NCBI RefSeq assembly: GCF_015351235.1
Contig: NZ_JADKSJ010000001.1
Location: 1,815,668-1,879,667, forward strand
Source of the DNA: Plantibacter sp. VKM Ac-2880
GTDB taxonomy: Bacteria > Actinomycetota > Actinomycetes > Actinomycetales > Microbacteriaceae
Reading direction: 5' to 3'
Length of the DNA: 64,000 nt
Position numbers and translations under genes: made by a program. The first letter of the stretch is position 1. Every line of letters begins with the position of its first letter. Below, in pieces: positions 8,166-16,819 of this stretch. The notes under the pieces were generated by a model that worked only from the letters and a program-made list of their open reading frames with translations, was not told where the DNA came from and did not search any database.

Positions 8166-9719
8166 ATGGCAACGTTCGGTACCCTCTCTGACCGCCTCGC
8201 GGACACGTTCAAGAACCTCCGCACCAAGGGCAAGCTCTCCGCTGCCGATGTCGACGGCACCGTCCGCGAGATCCGCCGCGCACTCCTCGACGCGGATGTC
8301 GCACTCGACGTCGTCAAGGACTTCACCGGTCGCGTCCGCGAACGCGCACTCGGCGACGAGGTGAGCAAGGCGCTGAACCCGGCGCAGCAGGTCGTGCAGA
8401 TCGTCAACGACGAGCTCATCACGATCCTCGGCGGCCAGCAGCGGCGGCTCGAGTTCGCGAAGAAGCCACCGACCGTCATCATGCTCGCCGGCCTCCAGGG
8501 TGCCGGAAAGACGACGCTCGCGGGCAAGCTCGGCAAATGGCTCAAGAAGGACGGTCACACGCCGTTGCTCATCGCCTCGGACCTCCAGCGGCCGAACGCG
8601 GTCACGCAGCTCCAGGTCGTCGGTGAACAGGCGGGTGTCCCCGTCTACGCCCCCGAGCCGGGCAACGGTGTCGGCGATCCCGTGAAGGTCGCGCGCGACG
8701 GCGTCAAGTTCGCCGAGCAGAAGCTCTACGACACGGTCATCGTCGACACCGCAGGTCGACTCGGTGTCGACGCCGAGCTCATGAAGCAGGCCTCGAACAT
8801 CCGCAAGGCGGTGGACCCCGACGAGGTGCTCTTCGTCATCGACGCGATGATCGGACAGGACGCGGTCGCGACGGCCAAGGCCTTCCTCGACGGCGTCGAC
8901 TTCACCGGCGTCGTGCTGTCGAAGCTCGACGGCGACGCACGCGGTGGAGCCGCCCTCTCGATCGCCTCGGTCACGGGACGACCCATCATGTTCGCGTCGA
9001 CCGGCGAGGGCCTCGACGACTTCGAGCCCTTCCACCCCGACCGCATGGCCAGCCGGATCCTCGACCTCGGTGACATCCTCACCCTGATCGAGCAGGCGCA
9101 GCAGAACTTCGACGAGGACGAGGCCCGCAAGGTCGCCGAGAAGTTCGCGACCGACTCGTTCACCCTCGACGACTTCCTCAAGCAGATGCAGCAGCTGCGG
9201 GGGATGGGCTCCATCAAGAAGATGATGGGCATGCTCCCGGGCATGGGCCAGATGAAGGAGCAGCTCCAGAACTTCGACGAGCGCGAGATCGTGCGCACCG
9301 AGGCGATCATCCAGTCGATGACGACCGCCGAGCGCACCAACCCGAAGATCCTCAACGGCTCGCGCCGACTGCGGATCGCCAAGGGTTCCGGCATGACGGT
9401 GACCGAGGTCAACGCCCTGGTGAACCGGTTCGAGCAGGCCGCCAAGATGATGAAGACGGTCGCCAAGGGCGGCGTTCCGAACATCCCCGGCATGGGCCCG
9501 GTCCCCGGTGCCCGGACGAACCGTCCGAAGCCCCAGGCGAAGAAGAAGGGTTCCCGTTCGGGGAACCCGGCCAAGCGGGCAGCGGAGAACGCCGGTGTCG
9601 TCGAGGCGCAGGCCCCGGCGACCGGTGCGGGCTTCGGACTCGGTGGCGGCGCGTCGGCGGGCACGAAGGCCCCGACCGAGGCTGAACTCGCCGAACTCCA
9701 GAAGTTCCTGGGTCGCTGA
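8166..9719 (+). CDS. ffh: Signal recognition particle protein Ffh
   Basis: SRP54-type GTPase that binds signal sequences and 4.5S RNA and delivers ribosomes to FtsY. The 517-residue protein has an N domain, a G domain with P-loop GLQGAGKTTL near 109-118 and DTAGRL near 194, and a Met-rich M domain from about 325 (MGSIKKMMGMLPGMGQM). The C-terminal tail after about 450 is Gly/Ala/Lys-rich, a lineage-specific extension. GGAGGG lies 4 nt before the ATG, and TAAACT (8151-8156) is a possible -10, which would leave only a very short leader. Confidence 0.97.
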   Translation: MATFGTLSDRLADTFKNLRTKGKLSAADVDGTVREIRRALLDADVALDVVKDFTGRVRERALGDEVSKALNPAQQVVQIVNDELITILGGQQRRLEFAKKPPTVIMLAGLQGAGKTTLAGKLGKWLKKDGHTPLLIASDLQRPNAVTQLQVVGEQAGVPVYAPEPGNGVGDPVKVARDGVKFAEQKLYDTVIVDTAGRLGVDAELMKQASNIRKAVDPDEVLFVIDAMIGQDAVATAKAFLDGVDFTGVVLSKLDGDARGGAALSIASVTGRPIMFASTGEGLDDFEPFHPDRMASRILDLGDILTLIEQAQQNFDEDEARKVAEKFATDSFTLDDFLKQMQQLRGMGSIKKMMGMLPGMGQMKEQLQNFDEREIVRTEAIIQSMTTAERTNPKILNGSRRLRIAKGSGMTVTEVNALVNRFEQAAKMMKTVAKGGVPNIPGMGPVPGARTNRPKPQAKKKGSRSGNPAKRAAENAGVVEAQAPATGAGFGLGGGASAGTKAPTEAELAELQKFLGR

Positions 9720-9735
9720 CACCGGCGGTGACGGA

Positions 9736-10116
9736 ATGCGCGCGCTGAGGGTGCTGGCGACGGCCATCGGCGTCGTCCTCGCGGCCGCGTTGCTCGCCGC
9801 ATGCTCGGCCGGTGGCCTCGGGGAGCGCGTCGTCGGGACCTGGGGCGACGGCACCAGCGCAGCGGACCCCCACCTGATCTTCTCCGACGACGGTCGGGTC
9901 ACCGGTTCCGACGGGTGCAACAGTCTGTCCGGCTCCTGGCGGGCCGAGGACGACTCGGTCGAGGTCTCCGACGTGGCGGGCACGCTGATGGCGTGCCCTG
10001 GTGTGGACACGTGGCTCCGGGGGATCGCCGAGGTCGCCCTGTCGGACGACGGTGAGCGCTTGGTCGTGACCGACGACGCCGGCGCGCGGATCGGAACGCT
10101 CGACCGCGCGGAGTGA
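9736..10116 (+). CDS. META-domain (HslJ-like) lipoprotein
   Basis: A 126-residue predicted lipoprotein. The N-terminus is a hydrophobic signal ending in the lipobox LLAAC, so lipidation is expected at the cysteine near residue 22. The rest matches the META/HslJ fold, with the pattern GTW, FSDDGRVTGSDGCNSLSG and a later MACPG. E. coli HslJ is a heat-inducible protein linked to novobiocin resistance; the role of actinobacterial members is unclear. It lies 16 bp after ffh, probably on the same transcript, and ends convergently with the next gene. Confidence 0.8.
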   Translation: MRALRVLATAIGVVLAAALLAACSAGGLGERVVGTWGDGTSAADPHLIFSDDGRVTGSDGCNSLSGSWRAEDDSVEVSDVAGTLMACPGVDTWLRGIAEVALSDDGERLVVTDDAGARIGTLDRAE

Positions 10117-10126
10117 CTCCGCCTCC

Positions 10127-11269
10127 TCAGGCGGCCGGCTGGACCCCGTGTCGCAGCTCCTTCGCGAGCGCGCTCACGACCGCCTGCAGGCTGCCGCCGT
10201 TCGCGTGGGCGACGGCGAGCTGACGCTGGTAGCTCGCGCCGTGGTCGATGATCGCGGCGATGCTCGCCAGCTCCTCCGAGCAGCCGAGCCGCCTGGCGAT
10301 CGGCGCGAGGGTGTCGAGCAGATCGTGCAGGTCGTCCGTCACCAACCGTTCGTGACCGGAGGAGTCGAGGATGATCTCCGCGTCGAGCCCGTACCGCGCC
10401 GCGCGCCACTTGTTCTCCCGGACGTACCAGGGCTGCAGGGTCTGTAGTCGCTCGCCGTCGTCCAGGCGATCGGAGAGGTGCTCGGTGAGGCAATGGATGA
10501 GCGAGGCGAGCGCGGCGAACTCGCCGACGGTCGAGGCGCCGTCGCAGGCGCGCATCTCCACGGTGCCCCACTGGGGCGAGGGGCGCACGTCCCAGCGGAC
10601 CTCGGTGTGGTCCTCGATGATGCCCGTCACCGTCAGGTCGTCCACGTACGCCTCGAACTGCTCCCAGTCGGAGAGTTGATAGGGGAGGCCTGCCGTCGGG
10701 AGCTGCTGGAACATGAGTGCGCGGTTCGACGCGTACCCCGTGTCGACACCACCCCAGTAGGGGCTCGACGCGGACAGTGCCTGGAGGTGCGGGAGGTACG
10801 TCAGCAGTCCGTTCATGATCGGGAGGACCTTGTCGACCGTCTCAACGCCGACATGGGCGTGGACGCCCGAGATCATCATGTTCCGGCCCCACCACTGCGT
10901 GCGGTCGATGAGCTTGTGGTACCGCGGCTTGTCGGTCACCTGCTGGTCGTACCACTGCCCGAACGGGTGGGAACCGCTGCAGATGAGCTCCACGCCCATG
11001 GGGTCGGTGATGGCGCGTACCTCGGCCAGCTGTCCCTCGAGGTCGGCGATCGCCTCCGGCACCGTGTGGTGCACCCCGGAGACGAGTTCGAGGGTGTTGA
11101 GCAGCAGTTCGTTCGTGATCTGGGCGTGGTCCGAACCGTCCTCACCGCGCAGTTCCGAGAGCACGGTGTCGGCGGATGCGACGAGATCGCCGGTGTCGCG
11201 GTCGACGAGGGCGACCTCCCATTCGAGGCCGACGGTCGAACGCTCGGAGTTGGCGAACTCGATGGGCAT
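10127..11269 (-). CDS. YbdK-type glutamate-cysteine ligase
   Basis: A 380-residue ATP-grasp-like carboxylate-amine ligase of the YbdK/GCS2 family, which can join glutamate to cysteine or other amines. GLEWEVALVD near the N-terminus, GSHPFGQW, HAHVGV and VEMRACD are the expected family signatures. In E. coli YbdK this activity is weak, and many actinobacteria keep several paralogues with unknown substrates, so a true glutathione role is not implied. The ATG at 11269 is chosen because GGGAGGT lies 9 nt upstream. Longer in-frame extensions lack a ribosome site. The gene is divergent from rpsP. Confidence 0.85.
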   Translation of the reverse strand: MPIEFANSERSTVGLEWEVALVDRDTGDLVASADTVLSELRGEDGSDHAQITNELLLNTLELVSGVHHTVPEAIADLEGQLAEVRAITDPMGVELICSGSHPFGQWYDQQVTDKPRYHKLIDRTQWWGRNMMISGVHAHVGVETVDKVLPIMNGLLTYLPHLQALSASSPYWGGVDTGYASNRALMFQQLPTAGLPYQLSDWEQFEAYVDDLTVTGIIEDHTEVRWDVRPSPQWGTVEMRACDGASTVGEFAALASLIHCLTEHLSDRLDDGERLQTLQPWYVRENKWRAARYGLDAEIILDSSGHERLVTDDLHDLLDTLAPIARRLGCSEELASIAAIIDHGASYQRQLAVAHANGGSLQAVVSALAKELRHGVQPAA

Positions 11270-11520
11270 TGGCGTCGACCTCCCGCAGGGCACGACCGGG
11301 TGCCGTGCGCCAGCCCATCCTTCCACGCGGTACACCGGTCCTTCCGCCCCCGTGTCGCAGGATTACCCAGATCGGCCGATGTCTGGCAGAATAGAGAGTT
11401 GAGTCTGCGCGGAGTTCGACCCTCTATCCGACGCCCGCAGCAACCACAGTTTTCGCGTCGAGCGTGTGGCCCCACCTTTCGGCAGCGAGCACATCAAACA
11501 TCACATCATTCAGGAGAATC

Positions 11521-11943
11521 GTGGCTGTCAAAATCCGTCTCAAGCGTCTCGGCAAGATCCGCGCGCCCTTCTACCGCATCGTCGTCGCCGACTCGCGCAC
11601 GAAGCGCGACGGCCGTGTCATCGAGGAGATCGGCAAGTACCACCCCACCGAGGAGCCCTCGTTCATCGAGGTCGACTCCGAGCGCGCACAGTACTGGCTG
11701 AGCGTCGGCGCGCAGCCGACCGAGCAGGTCGCAGCGCTCCTCAAGCTCACGGGCGACTGGGGCAAGTTCAAGGGCGACAAGGACGCGGTCAGCACCGTCC
11801 GCGTCAAGGAGCCGAAGGCCGCCTTCGTCGCCGACGAGAAGAAGAAGCCCGTCCTCAAGCCGAAGGCCGAGGCTCCGGCCAAGGCTGCTCCGGCCGAGGC
11901 CGAGGCTCCCGCCGCTGACGCCGCCGAAGCAGAGCAGGCGTAG
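11521..11943 (+). CDS. rpsP: 30S ribosomal protein S16
   Basis: Small-subunit assembly protein. The core, [20 protein letters not shown] and onward, is canonical for about 80 residues. It is extended to 140 residues by a Lys/Ala/Glu-rich tail. The GTG at 11521 follows AGGAG by 5 nt. It heads rpsP-khpA-rimM: the next start comes 2 bp after its stop. The 250-bp upstream gap (11270-11520) must hold the promoter and a leader, but no clean -10 could be chosen. Confidence 0.97.
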   Translation: MAVKIRLKRLGKIRAPFYRIVVADSRTKRDGRVIEEIGKYHPTEEPSFIEVDSERAQYWLSVGAQPTEQVAALLKLTGDWGKFKGDKDAVSTVRVKEPKAAFVADEKKKPVLKPKAEAPAKAAPAEAEAPAADAAEAEQA

Positions 11944-11945
11944 TC

Positions 11946-12197
11946 TTGCTCGCTCCCGCGCTCGAACACCTCGTCAAGGGGATCGTCGATCACCCGGATG
12001 ACGTTCGCGTCACGGCACAGAACTCCGCCCGTGGCGAGGTCCTCGAGGTTCGTGTGAACCCCGAGGACCTCGGCCGGGTCATCGGTCGTGCCGGCCGGAC
12101 GGCCAAGTCCCTCCGCACCCTCGTGGCTGCGTTGGCGGACGGCCGGCGGGTCCGCGTCGACGTGGTCGACACGGACGCCACCGGCGCAAACGCCTAG
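11946..12197 (+). CDS. khpA: KH-domain RNA-binding protein KhpA
   Basis: An 83-residue single KH-domain protein. The GxxG loop lies in VIGRAGRTAKSLRTLV. Relatives next to rpsP and rimM are called KhpA or YlqC; they bind many RNAs and in streptococci affect cell division with KhpB. The only possible start before the domain is TTG at 11946, two bases after the rpsP stop. The stop abuts the rimM GTG exactly, so the three genes are probably translationally linked. Confidence 0.9.
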   Translation: MLAPALEHLVKGIVDHPDDVRVTAQNSARGEVLEVRVNPEDLGRVIGRAGRTAKSLRTLVAALADGRRVRVDVVDTDATGANA

Positions 12198-12866
12198 GTG
12201 GCCGAGGAGACGGAGCCGAAGACCCAATTGCGGGTCGGCCGGCTCACGAAGGCACATGGGCTGAAGGGCGCTCTCAAGGTCGAGCTCTACACGGACGAGC
12301 CGGAACACCGGTTCACCCCGGGTGCGAGCTTCACGCTGCAGGTCCCTGCCGGCTCCAAATGGCGGGGCAAGTCGCTCGAGCTCATCGAGCTCCGCTGGTA
12401 CAACAGCCAGCCGGTGGCGTTCTTCGTCGGGATCACCGATCGGAGCGAGGCCGAGACGTTGGTCAAGGCCATCCTGTGGGTCGAGCAGGACCCCACGGAG
12501 CTGCCGGCCGAGGAAGACGCGTGGTACGACCACCAGCTCGTCGGTCTGGCAGTGCATCGTGACGGTGCGTCGGTCGGAACCGTCGCGCGGGTCGAGCACT
12601 TCCCGTCGCAGGACCTTCTGATCGTCAAGACGCGAGACGGCGAGGTCATGGTCCCGTTCGTCAAGGCCATCGTTCCGGCTGTGGACGTCGCTGCCGGGAT
12701 CGTGACGGTCACGCCGCCGACCGGGCTCTTCGAAGAGCTCCCCGAGGCGGACGACGCTCCGGACGCATCGGTTGCCGATGCCCCGGACGCGGACGCCCCG
12801 GAGGCAGAAGCATCCGAGGAGTCGGAGACGGCTCCGGAGGAGACCGGGACGCCGAAGCCCGAGTAA
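12198..12866 (+). CDS. rimM: 16S rRNA processing protein RimM
   Basis: Ribosome maturation factor that binds S19 and aids 30S head assembly. The N-terminal domain starts LRVGRLTKAHGLKGALKV, and the PRC-barrel domain follows from about residue 100. From about residue 175 the chain becomes an acidic, Ala/Pro/Glu/Asp-rich tail of about 45 residues not needed for the fold. The GTG at 12198 directly follows the khpA stop. In most bacteria trmD comes next; here trmD is 11.5 kb away, beyond the nitrate cluster. Confidence 0.95.
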   Translation: MAEETEPKTQLRVGRLTKAHGLKGALKVELYTDEPEHRFTPGASFTLQVPAGSKWRGKSLELIELRWYNSQPVAFFVGITDRSEAETLVKAILWVEQDPTELPAEEDAWYDHQLVGLAVHRDGASVGTVARVEHFPSQDLLIVKTRDGEVMVPFVKAIVPAVDVAAGIVTVTPPTGLFEELPEADDAPDASVADAPDADAPEAEASEESETAPEETGTPKPE

Positions 12867-12874
12867 CACCGTTC

Positions 12875-12893
12875 CGAGCCGTACACCGGCTCG
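12875..12893. terminator. Weak hairpin after rimM
   Basis: CGAGCCG/CGGCTCG with a 5-nt loop lies in the gap between convergent rimM and the nitrate reductase genes. There is no T-run. It may help end one or both transcripts. Confidence 0.35.
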
Positions 12894-12958
12894 AACCGCA
12901 CGGCGGAGTCGTCAGCTGGAAACAGCAGGCGCCTCCGCCGTCGTCGTTCCCGGGAGCC

Positions 12959-14623
12959 TCACACGGCGATCGGCTCGCCTTGATGCTTGACCGCCGCGAC
13001 GCGCTCCAACACCGTCGTGATCCGGTCGGTGCACCCGCCGCACCCGGTGCCGGCGCGGGTCGCCTTCCCGATGCAGGAGACCGTGATGTTGCCGGCCTCC
13101 GCAGCCTCCTGGATCCTGCCGACGGTCACGCCGTTGCAGGTGCAGACGGTCGTGGTCGGCGCGAAGGCGTCGGCTGACGTCGCGCCTACGGCGTCCGGCC
13201 CGTCCAGACGGAGCAGCACGGAACGGTCCGCGGGCAGCTCGCCACCGCTCTCGTAGAGGAGGGTCAGCTCGGCCGCGGCCCGAGGCATCCCGACCGCCAC
13301 GAACGCGCTCAAGACGCCGGCGCGGGTGACCATCTTCACGTACCGGCCGTGGTCGGGGTCCGCCCAGACCGAGACGCTGCGCCTCGCCGAGCCGTGTAGC
13401 CCGCAGGGGTCCGCAGTCTCAGGGGAGACGTCCCAGGGGTCGACCTGGACGTCTCCGACCGCGACCACGTCGACTCCTGTGGCCTTGAGTGCGACCGGGC
13501 TCGATCGCTCGACGGGCGGGGGCGTGAGCAGACCTCGCCGGTCGTCGGCCGCCGCACCCGCTCGGAGGAGGTGGGCAGCGAGCCACTCCGCCTGCCGCCA
13601 CCCCGGACCGATGAGCCCGGAGGGGCCACCGGGCATGACCCGTTCATTGCGGCGCTCCGGCGTCGGGGTGAGGACGTGCGCGCAGTCTCCGATCGCCGAG
13701 ATCCGCTCGTCGGACCAGCTGGTGAGCGCTTCATCGACGAGGACGCCGGCGCCGACTCGGAGCCCGGCGAGGACCGCGAGGTCCGACCGGGCGCTCACGC
13801 CGCACGACAACAGGAGCAGGTCTCCCGCGATCCGTTTGCCGTCCGCGGTGATGAGCGCGTCGAACCGGCGACCGCCGGTGGGGTCGTCCCGGTAGCCCAC
13901 CGCCTCCGCTCGACTGTTCGCCACGACCTCGACGCCCGCCGCACGGAGCGCGCCGGACAGGACGGAGCCGGCGCCGCGATCGAGGTTGCGTGGCATGGGC
14001 GTCGGGCCGTGGTGCACGACGACCACGTCGGCCCCGGCCTTCGCCGCCGCAAGAGCCGTCTCGAGGCCCAGCACACCCGCGCCGAGGACGACGATCCGTC
14101 CGCCAGTCCGTACGACTGCAGCGACGGTGTCGGCGTCGTCGAGGTCGCGCATGGCGCACACCCCGGCCGGGAGGGCGTGATCCGACCCCATGAGACGCGC
14201 ACCGTACTTCTCCAGTGCCGGGAGGTCTCGTCTCCACCGGTCGACGCCGTCGAGGGTCGGGACGTTCGCCCGTGCTCCGGTCGCGAGGACGAGATGGTCG
14301 TAGGGGAGTGCGTCTCCACGGTCGAGTTCCACCGTCCGGCCTGCGCGATCGATCCGGGTCGCGGTCGCACCGAGGAGCACCCCGATGCCGTCGTCGGCCA
14401 GGTCCCGCGCGCTGACGAGGGTCATGTCGGCGAGTTGTGCGGAACCGGTGGCGTGTTCGGCGACGAGGACACGGTTGTAGGCGTCGACCGGCTCCTGGCC
14501 GATCACGGTCAGCGCGACGTCGCCTGCGCGGACGCCGGGGGCGAGCTCCTCGGCGAACCGCGCGCCCACCGGCCCGAAACCGATGAGGACGATCCGGAGG
14601 GGGTCGCTCCTCTGGGCGTTCAT
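12959..14623 (-). CDS. nasB: Nitrate reductase electron-transfer subunit (FAD + BFD)
   Basis: A 554-residue flavoprotein expected to pass electrons from NAD(P)H to the nitrate reductase catalytic subunit, as B. subtilis NasB does. It has an N-terminal FAD site (VLIGFGPVGARFAEEL), a second dinucleotide site (VLGAGVLGLETALAAAK), a central FAD/NAD domain and a C-terminal BFD-type [2Fe-2S] domain with CTCNGVTVG and GTGCGGC. It resembles the front half of NirB but lacks the siroheme domains. Its ATG overlaps the catalytic-subunit stop as ATGA, so the two are translated together. It is the last gene of narK-nasC-nasB. The symbol follows Bacillus naming. Confidence 0.85.
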   Translation of the reverse strand: MNAQRSDPLRIVLIGFGPVGARFAEELAPGVRAGDVALTVIGQEPVDAYNRVLVAEHATGSAQLADMTLVSARDLADDGIGVLLGATATRIDRAGRTVELDRGDALPYDHLVLATGARANVPTLDGVDRWRRDLPALEKYGARLMGSDHALPAGVCAMRDLDDADTVAAVVRTGGRIVVLGAGVLGLETALAAAKAGADVVVVHHGPTPMPRNLDRGAGSVLSGALRAAGVEVVANSRAEAVGYRDDPTGGRRFDALITADGKRIAGDLLLLSCGVSARSDLAVLAGLRVGAGVLVDEALTSWSDERISAIGDCAHVLTPTPERRNERVMPGGPSGLIGPGWRQAEWLAAHLLRAGAAADDRRGLLTPPPVERSSPVALKATGVDVVAVGDVQVDPWDVSPETADPCGLHGSARRSVSVWADPDHGRYVKMVTRAGVLSAFVAVGMPRAAAELTLLYESGGELPADRSVLLRLDGPDAVGATSADAFAPTTTVCTCNGVTVGRIQEAAEAGNITVSCIGKATRAGTGCGGCTDRITTVLERVAAVKHQGEPIAV

Positions 14624-16782
14624 GATCGTGCACCGACCCCGGCGGCAACGGGCACGGGGGATCCGCCGTGCACGGCCGGACGCACGCGGACCGCCGCGCG
14701 TTTGAAGTCGGGCATGCCGGAGACCGGGTCCACGGCGTCCTGCGTCAGGAGGTTCGCCGAGGCCGCACCGGCATAGTGGAACGGGAGGAACACCGTGTCG
14801 TGACGGATGTCGAGGTCGATGCTCGCCCGCGCGGTGAGGGTTCCACGACGGTTCGACAGCTCGACCATTCCGCCCTCGACGATGCCGAGACGCGCAGCGG
14901 TTGCCGGGTGGAGCTGGACGAACACGGCGGGGCGCGCGTCGTCGAGCTCCGGGACGCGGCGTGTCTGGGTCCCGGACTGGTAGTGCTCGAGCAGCCGTCC
15001 GGTCGTGAGGGTGAGCTCGTGTTCTGCGTCGACGGACTCCGATCCGACGGCGGGACGGACGGGGACGAGACGGGCCAGACCGTCGTCGTGGGCGAACCGT
15101 TCGCTGAACAGCCGTGGGGTGCCGGAACCGCCCGCCGGGAACGGCCAATGGGCGGCGATGCCGGTGTCGAGCAGGGCGTGGCTGAGACCCGAGTAGTCGG
15201 CGACACCACCGGCCGACGCTGCCGCCAGCTCGTCGAAGACCAGGGCCGGGTCCACGTCGAACCGGCCGGGGGCGTCGAGTCGACGCGCCAGCTCGCGCAT
15301 GATCCAGAGTTCGCTCCGGACACCCGCCGGCGGATCGACGGCCAGCCGTCGGCGGATGACCCGGCCCTCCAAGGACGTCATGGTGCCCTCCTCTTCAGCC
15401 CACTGGGTGGTGGGGAGGACGACATCGGCGAGCGCGCCGGTCTCGGAGAGGAAGAAGTCGCACACCACCAGCAGTTCGAGACGCTCCAGGCGATCGCGGA
15501 CCGTCTGCACGTTGGGTGCCGAGACGACGACGTTCGAGCCGTGGACGAGGAGCGCGTGCACGCCGTCGGGGTCGCCGAGCGTGTTCAGCAGGGCGACGGC
15601 CGGGAGACCGGGGCCGGGGATCGACTCGACGGGGACGCCCCAGACGCCCGCGACGTGACGGCGGGCTTCGGGATCGGTGATCTTCCGATACCCCGGCAGC
15701 TGATCGCACTTCTGCCCGTGCTCCCGACCGCCCTGACCGTTGCCCTGACCGGTGAGGGTGCCGTAGCCGGACCCCGGCCGGCCAGGCAGGCCGAGGACGA
15801 GCGCGAGGTTGATGGCCGCGGTGGCCGTGTCGGTGCCGTCGACGTGCTGCTCGACGCCCCGACCAGTGAGGATGTAGGTGCCCCCGCCGGACGTGGCGAG
15901 TCGATGCGCGACCTCGCGGAGCACCGTGGTGGGCACGCCCGTGACCGACTGGACCCGTTCCGGCCACCAGGCGCTCACGCTGCGCCGAAGCGCACCCAGC
16001 CCCGTCGTGCGGCGCTCGAGGTAGTCGAGGTCGGCGAGCCCCTCGGCGAGGACGAGGTGCGTCAGTCCCAGCAGGAGGACGAGGTCGGTGCCCGGGGCGG
16101 GTTGCACGTGCATGCCACGCTGCTGCTCGGTCAGTCGGGCGGTCGCCGAACGACGCGGGTCGACGACGATCAGACCGCCGGCGGCTTGCGCACCCGTGAG
16201 ATGACCGATGAACGGCGGCATGGTCTCCGCGACGTTCGACCCGAGGAGGAGGACGGTCGATGCGCCGTCGAGGTCCTCGAGCGGGAACGGCAGCCCCCGG
16301 TCGATCCCGAAGGCCCGGTTGCCCGCGGCCGCCGCGGACGACATGCAGAACCGCCCGTTGTAGTCGATCCGACTCGTCCCGATCGCGATCCTCGCGAACT
16401 TGCCCAGCTGGTAGGCCTTCTCGTTCGTGAGTCCGCCGCCTCCGAACACCCCGACGGCGTCCGCTCCGCGTGCCTCGCGGATCCGCAGGACGGTCGAGGC
16501 GACGAGATCCAACGCGGCGTCCCAGCTCGTCTCGACCAGCACCCCGGCGGCGTTCCGCACGAGCGGGGCCGTGAGGCGGTCGCCCCGCCCGAGGAGTTCG
16601 CCGGACGTCCATCCCTTCTTGCAGAGGCCTCCCCGGTTCGTCGGGAAGTCCCGTCCCGAGACCTCGAGTGGGAGCCGCGGAGCCACGCCGTCCACCGTTG
16701 GTGCCCGGGTGAGGGACATCGCGCACTGGAGGGCGCAGTAGGGGCAGTGGGTGTCGGTCGCCGGGGCGGTGGAACGCGGCAT
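14620..16782 (-). CDS. nasC: Assimilatory nitrate reductase catalytic subunit
   Basis: A 720-residue molybdopterin (bis-MGD) oxidoreductase that reduces nitrate to nitrite in the cytoplasm. Four cysteines, at about residues 13, 16, 20 and 54 (CPYCALQC, then CKKGW), bind a [4Fe-4S] cluster. Cys 146 in GRFCMSSA is the likely molybdenum ligand, as in NarB and NapA. There is no twin-arginine signal, so the enzyme is cytoplasmic. A GAAGGA ribosome site lies 7 nt before the ATG. It sits 37 bp after narK and overlaps the electron-transfer gene by 4 bp. Other names in use are NarB and NasA; the symbol here follows Bacillus. Confidence 0.9.
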   Translation of the reverse strand: MPRSTAPATDTHCPYCALQCAMSLTRAPTVDGVAPRLPLEVSGRDFPTNRGGLCKKGWTSGELLGRGDRLTAPLVRNAAGVLVETSWDAALDLVASTVLRIREARGADAVGVFGGGGLTNEKAYQLGKFARIAIGTSRIDYNGRFCMSSAAAAGNRAFGIDRGLPFPLEDLDGASTVLLLGSNVAETMPPFIGHLTGAQAAGGLIVVDPRRSATARLTEQQRGMHVQPAPGTDLVLLLGLTHLVLAEGLADLDYLERRTTGLGALRRSVSAWWPERVQSVTGVPTTVLREVAHRLATSGGGTYILTGRGVEQHVDGTDTATAAINLALVLGLPGRPGSGYGTLTGQGNGQGGREHGQKCDQLPGYRKITDPEARRHVAGVWGVPVESIPGPGLPAVALLNTLGDPDGVHALLVHGSNVVVSAPNVQTVRDRLERLELLVVCDFFLSETGALADVVLPTTQWAEEEGTMTSLEGRVIRRRLAVDPPAGVRSELWIMRELARRLDAPGRFDVDPALVFDELAAASAGGVADYSGLSHALLDTGIAAHWPFPAGGSGTPRLFSERFAHDDGLARLVPVRPAVGSESVDAEHELTLTTGRLLEHYQSGTQTRRVPELDDARPAVFVQLHPATAARLGIVEGGMVELSNRRGTLTARASIDLDIRHDTVFLPFHYAGAASANLLTQDAVDPVSGMPDFKRAAVRVRPAVHGGSPVPVAAGVGARS

Positions 16783-16819
16783 GTGGTGTCCTTCGGTCAG
16801 ACGTGGACGGGACGGTCGC

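Noticed and set aside
10090-10140. Terminator between the META lipoprotein gene and the YbdK-type gene
   Set aside because: Only 5-bp GC stems are present (CGGAG/CTCCG and CCGCC/GGCGG); too short to call.
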